Source: CAZSVI01 sp964610205 (GTDB lineage Bacteria; Bacillota; Clostridia; DSM-8532). From it: 5,703 nucleotides of DNA. A program made the translations under genes and the position numbers. The stretch lies in contig CAZSVI010000172.1 of the NCBI GenBank assembly GCA_964610205.1, forward strand, positions 1 through 5,703. The letters run 5' to 3'. The notes beneath the pieces are model-generated. The model made no database searches. It had not been told where the DNA came from and saw nothing but the letters and a program-made list of their open reading frames with translations. Shown here piece after piece: positions 1 through 5,295 of this stretch. Every line of letters starts with the position of its first letter. Position 1 is the stretch's first letter.

Positions 1-1224
1 CGTGCAACACAAATGGAACGTTCTCCTGGATCCAGCATAAAGCCTTTACTGGTATATGCACCGGGCATTGAAGAGGGACGTATCACAATGGCTACTCTGG
101 TGGATGATATCCCGCAGCACATGAGAATTAACGATATGTCCATACCTGAGAAGGAACGTCTGCAGATATATCCAAAAAATGTGGAAGGCGGTGACACAAA
201 CTTTGGTTTAACCACCGTACAGACTGGGCTTATAAAATCCCGGAATGTTGTTGCCGCTCTTGTGCTTCGGGATTTCACAACATTCAATATCGGTCTTACT
301 TATCTTGAAAGAGTAGGGCTTCCGCGCTGGGAGGATAACGGTAAAATTTCCATTGCCATGGGCGGTTTTACAAACCGAATGAGTCCCCTTGAGATGGCTG
401 CGGCCTATTCTGTTTTCGCTTATAAAGGCATGTACTGGAAACCCTATTTTTATACCCAGGTTGAAGATTATGAAGGGAATGTGATCCTTGAAAAAAAACC
501 TGTAGGAACAAAAGTTTATTCCGAACAGACCAGCTTTATCATGAACAACATGCTGCAGGATGTTGTAAAAAAAGGTACCGCTGCGGGGTATGGCGTCAAA
601 AACAAGAACGGAATTGCGATCCCCACTGCGGGGAAAACAGGAACCTCCGACAAAAATCTGGATAAGTGGTTCTGCGGCGCTACTCCGTATTATGTGGCAT
701 CTACCTGGTACGGCTATGATAACAAAGAAGTACCGATTTCCCTGAAAAATCCCGAGTATTATAACGCGTTAAAAATCTGGAATGCGGTTATGATAAAAAT
801 CCATGAAGATCTGGAGCCTGTCGAGTTTTTCAATTTAATACCCGCCAAGGTTGTCAAGCGCACCATCTGTATGGATTCGGGTAAAATTGCTACCGATCTG
901 TGCAAGGAGGATCCTCGGGGGTCCCGTCTTTCCGAGATGTATTTCATTGACGGTACTGAACCGGGCTATGGTGATACCTGTGATGTCCATTACAAAGCAA
1001 AAATCTGCACCCAGTGCAAGGATGAGCATGGCAGGCCGGTATTGGCCAATGAATTCTGCCCACCCGAATTCGTAGAGGAACGGGTGTTTATCCGCAGACC
1101 TACAGAATACAAGCCGGCGTATCCTACGGATCCATATCCTGATGATTGGAAATATGAAATCTATGAAGGAGAGTATTGCACTATTCACTCGGAAAGCGAA
1201 ATACCCGTCCCCCTGCTTCCCTAG
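1..1224 (+). CDS. Class A penicillin-binding protein (PBP1A type), C-terminal transpeptidase part; 5' end outside the window
   Basis: This is the transpeptidase (peptidoglycan cross-linking) half of a bifunctional class A PBP, an extracytoplasmic membrane-anchored enzyme. The frame is open from base 1 (R-A-T-Q-M...), so the ATG at 13 is internal and the glycosyltransferase domain and membrane anchor are missing. Counting from base 1, all three active-site motifs are present: SxxK in PGSSIKP (catalytic Ser codon 31-33), SxN as SRN (codon 238-240 onward) and KTGT (634-645). GGFTNRMSPLEMAAAYSVFA between the second and third motifs is typical of class A enzymes. After the transpeptidase fold comes a tail of about 120 residues with seven cysteines, including CDVH, CTQC and CTIH. 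Related Firmicutes PBPs often carry such C-terminal extensions, but its role is unknown to me. The TAG stop lies inside the first CTAG of the downstream repeat, so the last residues may not be ancestral. Family assignment is very secure; the exact paralogue is not. Confidence 0.95.
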   Translation, partial: RATQMERSPGSSIKPLLVYAPGIEEGRITMATLVDDIPQHMRINDMSIPEKERLQIYPKNVEGGDTNFGLTTVQTGLIKSRNVVAALVLRDFTTFNIGLTYLERVGLPRWEDNGKISIAMGGFTNRMSPLEMAAAYSVFAYKGMYWKPYFYTQVEDYEGNVILEKKPVGTKVYSEQTSFIMNNMLQDVVKKGTAAGYGVKNKNGIAIPTAGKTGTSDKNLDKWFCGATPYYVASTWYGYDNKEVPISLKNPEYYNALKIWNAVMIKIHEDLEPVEFFNLIPAKVVKRTICMDSGKIATDLCKEDPRGSRLSEMYFIDGTEPGYGDTCDVHYKAKICTQCKDEHGRPVLANEFCPPEFVEERVFIRRPTEYKPAYPTDPYPDDWKYEIYEGEYCTIHSESEIPVPLLP

Positions 1225-1387
1225 GAGTCCGCTCGAAAAGTCACACACGCATCTTTCCGTCCATTTTTCCACGCATTCTCCTGCAAAAAAAGCGTTAAAT
1301 ATCCAGATATTCGCCGTTTTTTTGCAGAATTTGCGCGAAAAACTGAATCGAAAATCTGCATACCCGACTTTCCGAGCGGACTCCTAG
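1221..1387. repeat. 167-bp CTAG-bounded imperfect inverted repeat (two opposed copies of a ~64-bp unit)
   Basis: The left arm begins CTAGGAGTCCGCTCG (1221-1242). The right arm (1366-1387) is its reverse complement over 22 nt with one mismatch. Complementarity continues inward in patches: AAAGTC, GCA, TTT-CG, TTTTTC, CGCA, then a perfect 11-bp pair CTGCA7 (1281-1291) with T7GCAG (1317-1327). The whole segment could fold into one long imperfect hairpin. It lies between two convergent genes and overlaps the stop codon of the upstream PBP gene. No credible protein is encoded. It resembles a MITE-like or REP-like non-coding repeat; CTAG at each end could be a 4-bp target duplication, which is inference. 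Confidence 0.85.
1285..1323. terminator. Bidirectional intrinsic terminator at the centre of the repeat
   Basis: Seven A (1285-1291) are followed by a hairpin at 1292-1314 (GCG, bulge TTA, AATATC, CA, GATATT, CGC), then CG and seven T (1317-1323). On the plus strand this gives a hairpin plus U-tract for the PBP transcript. On the minus strand the A7 becomes a U-tract directly after the same hairpin and would end the response-regulator transcript. The stem is short and AT-rich in the middle, but the symmetry and the position between convergent genes support the call. Confidence 0.75.
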
Positions 1388-1447
1388 GAGTCCGCTCGAA
1401 AAGTCAAGCACGCAGCTTTTCGCCCATTTTTCCGAACGCACTCCTAG
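1384..1447. repeat. 64-bp third copy of the CTAG-bounded repeat
   Basis: This copy shares CTAG 1384-1387 with the preceding element and repeats its left arm identically over 22 nt (1384-1405 equals 1221-1242). It then follows the left half of the first element with scattered changes (GTCAAGCACGCAGCTTTTCG against GTCACACACGCATCTTTCCG, then CCATTTTTCC in both). It ends in ACTCCTAG, so its own ends are an inverted repeat matching at about 16 of 19 positions. A nested perfect pair CGAAAAG/CTTTTCG lies at 1397-1403 and 1416-1422. The terminal CTAG contains the stop codon of the minus-strand response regulator gene. Confidence 0.8.
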
Positions 1448-2280
1448 TCTATCTGTTTCTCCGAAAGCATCAATCGGGTTTTATCGGCAATTATGGCAAT
1501 GAACTCAGAATTTTTAAGACGTGCTCCCCTGCAGATTTCAGCTTTGGAAAAATACGTTGTGAGGGTGCTTGAGTTAATCTGATGCCATACCTTTTGAATA
1601 ACGTCACGTATACCTCTTTCCACTTTTCCCATTGATGTGTTGCAGGATTTGGCAATCATAGGATAAAGCTCGCTTGTTAAAGGTATGTACCTGTTATCGC
1701 TGAGTACCGTCTCGACAACAGCTTTAACAAGAAATGAATACCCGCTGTAATTAGCAGACACTCCAATATTTCTAAGTATTTTTATTACTACGGCTTCAAC
1801 CCTTTCACGGGTTGTTACATCCTGATTTTTCGGACTATCGGCATAAATGCTGTCTGCTTTATAACCACCGGCAGAATCAGCTTTCTTTAACTGTCTTTCT
1901 GATTCCAGAAAAATCTGTGTTATCCGTTTAGGTAACAGGCTGAGATCATAGGGCTTTAAGATATAGTATTCGGCTCCAAGACTTAAAGCCTTCTTTATGT
2001 ATTTTTCCTGCCCTATAGCAGTTAAAATAAGAACCAACGGTTTTGTTTGTTTCTTTATGCAATTGAGTTCCTCCAGAATTGAAATCCCGTCTTTTTTTGG
2101 CATAACCATATCCAACAGGACAACATCCGGATCCTTTTCAACAATTTCCCGAACGGCGGTTTCCCCATCATATGCTTTACCTGCAAGTTCAAACTCGGGA
2201 AAAGCACTCAGGCATTCCTCTATAAGATATACAAAATCCTGATTATCATCAGCAACATATATACGTATTTTTTTATCCAT
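1444..2280 (-). CDS. Spo0A-like response regulator (receiver domain plus Spo0A-type DNA-binding domain)
   Basis: This is a two-domain cytoplasmic transcription regulator of 278 residues from the chosen start. The receiver domain (about 5-125) has the acidic pair D11-D12, phospho-acceptor D57 in VVLLDMVMP, switch T87 in LILTAIGQE, and K109 in YYILKPYD; LTA-GQE and ILKP-D are Spo0A hallmarks. A variable linker (about 126-158) leads to a Spo0A_C domain (about 160-273) with IGVSANYSGY, LYPMIAK, VERGIR and NSEFIAIIADKTRL. The recognition-helix stretch GKVERGIRDVIQ differs from Bacillus SRVERAIRHAIE, so the target may differ from the 0A box. It lies beside an RNA methyltransferase and not beside spoIVB, the usual spo0A neighbour, so I infer a paralogue and not the master regulator. 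The frame is open to 2358, but MDKKIRIYVADD matches family N-termini and has GGTGAGG just upstream. Its TAG stop lies in the adjacent repeat. Confidence 0.88.
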   Translation of the reverse strand: MDKKIRIYVADDNQDFVYLIEECLSAFPEFELAGKAYDGETAVREIVEKDPDVVLLDMVMPKKDGISILEELNCIKKQTKPLVLILTAIGQEKYIKKALSLGAEYYILKPYDLSLLPKRITQIFLESERQLKKADSAGGYKADSIYADSPKNQDVTTRERVEAVVIKILRNIGVSANYSGYSFLVKAVVETVLSDNRYIPLTSELYPMIAKSCNTSMGKVERGIRDVIQKVWHQINSSTLTTYFSKAEICRGARLKNSEFIAIIADKTRLMLSEKQID

Positions 2281-2283
2281 AAA

Positions 2284-2290
2284 CCTCACC
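2284..2290 (-). promoter_or_regulatory. Ribosome-binding site supporting the internal start of the Spo0A-like gene
   Basis: GGTGAGG lies three bases before the ATG at 2280-2278 (GGTGA is five bases away). The earlier in-frame ATGs at 2358, 2319 and 2292 lack a well-spaced Shine-Dalgarno sequence. A GGAGG near 2338-2342 is about 18 nt from the ATG at 2319, which is too far. Confidence 0.55.
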
Positions 2291-2358
2291 ATACCCAAAT
2301 TTGAAAAAATTCTGCCCATGTCCTTTTTTGCTTTGTTCCTCCGGTGTCTGTCTGTCAT

Positions 2359-3501
2359 TTATCCCAATGGCGGTTTGGGGCCATAATACTGGTACAAATA
2401 ACATTTGATTCCTCCGTTATACAATTTTCTTTTTTTATCGGCTGTACGGCCGAAGTGTTTTTCAAAATCCAAATCCGAACTTATAATATAGTAAGACCAT
2501 GTTTTAAGATTTGAATGAAATGCATCGGACATTTGCCTGTACAAAACAGCGTTGTCCTCTTTTTCTCCCATACGCTCACCGTAGGGGGGATTGGTTACAA
2601 CCATACCGTAATGAAACCGGGATGAAGTATCAGTCATATTCCGTACCTGGAAGTGTATTACACTGTCCACCTCCGCTTCCCTGGCATGAAAACGGCAGGC
2701 ATCTATGGCATCCTCATCAATGTCATAACCGAATATTTCAAGTTGTTTCTCTGTCAGTACCATATCGCATGCTTCAATAATTGCATCCTCCCATAACTGA
2801 GAGCGTATATTGCCCCAGTACTGGGCATCAAAAGAACGGTTCAACCCCGGTGCAATGTTCATGCCTATCATAGCGGCTTCTATAGGAATTGTTCCTGAAC
2901 CGCATAATGGATCCAACAATGATTTCTCCGGTGTCCATCGACTGATATACAAAAGGGCGCTGGCCAAGGTTTCCTTAAGAGGCGCCAATGTGGTTCTCCT
3001 GCGGTATCCGCGTTTATGAAGCCCCTCTCCGGATGTATCCATTGCAAGGACAACCTTGTCCTTCAACAGCCAAAAGACGATTTTATACTTTGCTCCGGTT
3101 TCAGGAAAGATTCCTAATCCGTAATTGGCTTTCAATCTTTCCACTACGGCTTTTTTTATAATGGACTGGCAATCGGATATACTCATCAGGGTTGAACGGA
3201 CACAACTGCCGGTTACCGGAAAGGCCGCGTCCTTCGGAAGCCATTCTTCCCATGGAAGGGCTTTTGTACCTTCAAAAAGTTGATCAAAGGTTGCAGCTTC
3301 AAATTCACCAATTTTCACAAATACCCTGTCAGCACAGCGAAGCCAGAGGTTAGCACGACATATGCCCGATAACGGAGCTTTAAATGTTACCTTTCCATCT
3401 TCAGTATATACGTCATCATATCCAAGATGCTTTAATTCTCTTGCCACAACAGCTTCAACTCCAAACAATGCTGTTGCAATTAACCATACGGAATCTTTCA
3501 A
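2359..3501 (-). CDS. THUMP-domain class I RNA methyltransferase (RlmL N-terminal / YpsC family), TTG start
   Basis: A probable SAM-dependent RNA guanine-N2 methyltransferase acting on 23S rRNA, by analogy to the m2G-forming half of E. coli RlmL; the exact target base is not shown here. Its 380 residues fit the single-domain YpsC-type length. The N-terminal part (about 1-155, starting WLIATALFGVEAVVARELK) holds the ferredoxin-like and THUMP RNA-binding regions. The Rossmann methyltransferase domain (about 165-375) has the SAM loop LLDPLCGSGTIPIEAA (motif DPLCGSGT at 197-204), the acidic GYDID at 258-262, and the catalytic NPPYGER at 304-310. The start codon is TTG (3501-3499): an in-frame TAA sits immediately upstream and the family N-terminus begins right there. 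A GGTTGG about 8 nt upstream is a modest ribosome-binding site. The TAA stop is directly followed by ATG in the frame of the downstream regulator, which suggests a shared transcript. Confidence 0.93.
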   Translation of the reverse strand: MKDSVWLIATALFGVEAVVARELKHLGYDDVYTEDGKVTFKAPLSGICRANLWLRCADRVFVKIGEFEAATFDQLFEGTKALPWEEWLPKDAAFPVTGSCVRSTLMSISDCQSIIKKAVVERLKANYGLGIFPETGAKYKIVFWLLKDKVVLAMDTSGEGLHKRGYRRRTTLAPLKETLASALLYISRWTPEKSLLDPLCGSGTIPIEAAMIGMNIAPGLNRSFDAQYWGNIRSQLWEDAIIEACDMVLTEKQLEIFGYDIDEDAIDACRFHAREAEVDSVIHFQVRNMTDTSSRFHYGMVVTNPPYGERMGEKEDNAVLYRQMSDAFHSNLKTWSYYIISSDLDFEKHFGRTADKKRKLYNGGIKCYLYQYYGPKPPLG

Positions 3502-3632
3502 TTAATAAACCAACCTTTCCGATATAGACAATTCTAAATAACACATTATGCTAAATACTTCATTGTTATGGATTCCAAATTATCCGAAATTTATGCTGCA
3601 TATGCATATCTATGCTCTCTTTTGTCTCTCAG
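3502..3632. other. 131-bp AT-rich gap between the kinase and methyltransferase genes
   Basis: This gap is long enough to hold a promoter for the methyltransferase and regulator pair. I found -10-like hexamers on the minus strand (CATAAT, GATAAT), but none has a convincing -35 at 16-18 nt. A perfect 10-bp palindrome TGCATATGCA (3597-3606) overlaps a second, ATATGCATAT, within a stretch with repeated TATGC/GCATA words at about 3592-3615; this could be an operator or chance in AT-rich DNA. There is no hairpin with a T-tract after the kinase stop, so read-through from the kinase gene is possible. Confidence 0.4.
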
Positions 3633-5291
3633 TTAACAATAGAAGCATGATTCTCCAATAAATTCCCTTATTATAGAATTCCAGGGGATTTCATCCGTTT
3701 CTATACATAGAAAGTAACTTAAAAATTCAATCAGCCTCCTGCTTTCGGAATACTGCGGCTGTTCTGAGCTAATACCATGCAGAAGAGGTAACGCAAGCGT
3801 TTTTAAAACTCCCAATTCATAAAGCAAAGAAGAGTTAAACATGGCATCTGCTTTTTCCTGATAAGGAAATATGTTTTTTTCCTCTCCCCGTCTGACTGAC
3901 GGCCACATATCAATCGTTTTTGATGCGGCACATCCCCTGAACTGATGATCCCTTACTATTCTGCGAACAAACCGCAAATCAGTCGTCGGAATTCTGTTGT
4001 GCCTGTCAATTCTCACGGATGTAATCGCGCTGATGTATATTTTAAACTTGAGGTTTTCATTAACTTCGGCAGTAAGCTTTGGATTCAATCCATGGATCCC
4101 TTCAATTACCAGTACCTGCCCGTGATGAAACCGCAATTTTCTGTCATTATACTCCCGTTTCCCGGTAAGGAAATTAAATGTGGGAACCAGTACCTCTTCA
4201 CCTTTTATCAAACTGTTTAATTGCTGGTTGAACAATGTCAGGTCAATTGTTTCCAGCGCTTCATAATCAGGTTTTCCATTTTCGTCAATGGGCGTATATT
4301 CTTTTTCAACAAAATAATCATCAAGGGATATATTCACAGGGATCAAGCCATTCACCCTTAGTTGAATTGACAGCCTCTGAGCAAAAGTGGTTTTTCCGGA
4401 GGAGGAAGGTCCTGCAATAAGGATAATTTTTATCCTTTCCCGTTCACTGTGGATCATATCCGCGATCTGCGCAATCTTTTTTTCGTGAAGTGCTTCAGAA
4501 ATCCGTATAAATTCATCAACTTTCCCTTGCTCGACAATATCATTCAGCTTACCCACATTATCCACTCCAAGGATATTTACCCACTGCCGGTATTCACTGA
4601 AAATATGGAACAGCTTTTTGGGTATTTCATGAATTTCCAGACTGTTTGGACTCGTTTTTCTTGGCGAAATCAATACAATACCATCATTGTCATATTCCAG
4701 CCGGAATAAAGACAAATACCCTGCGGAAGGTACCATGTAGCCGTAAAAATAGTCCTCCATATTGTCAAAAACATAATAACTCACATAAGGTTTTTCACGA
4801 TATTTAATAGCGCCATATCTGTCCTGCCTTCCGTTACCTAAAAAACATTCCTTTGCTTTCTCGGTTGACATGGTCTCTTTCCTGAAAGGAATATCTTTTA
4901 TCACAAGGCTTTGCATCTGCTTTTCGATTTTTAAAACATCTCCTGCATTCAGACCGGAGCGGGTGGATTCAAAAAAAAGACCTCTGCTCACCGAATGGCA
5001 AACCTCTATCTCATCTTCAGGAAATAGATCATGAAATGCTTTTACCAGTAAAAATATAAGGCTTCGCTGATAAATCCGGACGCCGTCTTCAGAAGTCAAA
5101 TCAATAAAGGAAATACTGCAATCTTCAGTCACAGAATATGTCAGTTCCCTAATCTCATTGTTTATGACTCCTGCTACAATTTTCGTTTTCGCATTATCCT
5201 CATAATCCTTCTTCAGCACCTCAAGCGTTATTCCTTTAATTATCTTTTTTTTCTCTCCATTAACAGAAGCAGTGATGTATTCTTTTTGCAT
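3633..5291 (-). CDS. Nucleoside kinase (uridine kinase/PRK family) with N-terminal TGS and ThrRS-like region
   Basis: A cytoplasmic P-loop kinase of 552 residues, probably phosphorylating a nucleoside such as uridine; the substrate is inferred from family. Residues about 1-65 look like a TGS domain (ITASVNGEKKKIIKGITLEVL...). Residues about 66-200 resemble the second additional domain of threonyl-tRNA synthetase (SEDGVRIYQRSLIFLLVKAF then HDLFPEDEIEV), but the HxxxH site of the ThrRS editing domain is replaced by R76 and F80. The kinase domain (about 285-500) has Walker A GPSSSGKTT at 294-302, the SLDDYF substrate and magnesium region at 322-327, and Walker B-like VLVIEGIHG at 393-401. This fused architecture is known in Firmicutes and is about 2.5 times longer than plain Udk. 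I chose the ATG at 5291 because GGGAGG lies 8 nt upstream and the TGS domain starts here; the frame continues to 5450 only by overlapping DHFR. Confidence 0.9.
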   Translation of the reverse strand: MQKEYITASVNGEKKKIIKGITLEVLKKDYEDNAKTKIVAGVINNEIRELTYSVTEDCSISFIDLTSEDGVRIYQRSLIFLLVKAFHDLFPEDEIEVCHSVSRGLFFESTRSGLNAGDVLKIEKQMQSLVIKDIPFRKETMSTEKAKECFLGNGRQDRYGAIKYREKPYVSYYVFDNMEDYFYGYMVPSAGYLSLFRLEYDNDGIVLISPRKTSPNSLEIHEIPKKLFHIFSEYRQWVNILGVDNVGKLNDIVEQGKVDEFIRISEALHEKKIAQIADMIHSERERIKIILIAGPSSSGKTTFAQRLSIQLRVNGLIPVNISLDDYFVEKEYTPIDENGKPDYEALETIDLTLFNQQLNSLIKGEEVLVPTFNFLTGKREYNDRKLRFHHGQVLVIEGIHGLNPKLTAEVNENLKFKIYISAITSVRIDRHNRIPTTDLRFVRRIVRDHQFRGCAASKTIDMWPSVRRGEEKNIFPYQEKADAMFNSSLLYELGVLKTLALPLLHGISSEQPQYSESRRLIEFLSYFLCIETDEIPWNSIIREFIGESCFYC

Positions 5292-5295
5292 CCGA

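Noticed and set aside
835..1272. Minus-strand 145-codon open frame antisense to the PBP gene
   Set aside because: It is antisense to a well-supported coding region, with no family resemblance.
1142..1387. Plus-strand 81-codon open frame running from the end of the PBP gene through the inverted repeat
   Set aside because: It overlaps the PBP in another frame, has no ribosome-binding site or recognisable motif, and exists because the repeat has few stop codons. Its stop is again a repeat CTAG.
1221..1387. Remnant of a full insertion sequence
   Set aside because: It has inverted ends and possible CTAG target sites but no transposase fragment. At 167 bp and folding on itself along its whole length, it is better called a MITE-like or REP-like repeat.
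1221..1447. CRISPR array
   Set aside because: The copies alternate in orientation, are diverged, and lack regular unique spacers; there are no cas genes.
3502..3632. Sigma-A promoter for the methyltransferase gene
   Set aside because: -10-like words (CATAAT, GATAAT) occur, but no acceptable -35 lies at 16-18 nt, so I do not annotate one.
3945..4709. Three plus-strand open frames antisense to the kinase gene (3945-4220, 4235-4420, 4449-4709)
   Set aside because: They are shadows of the kinase coding sequence with no initiation signals or family features.
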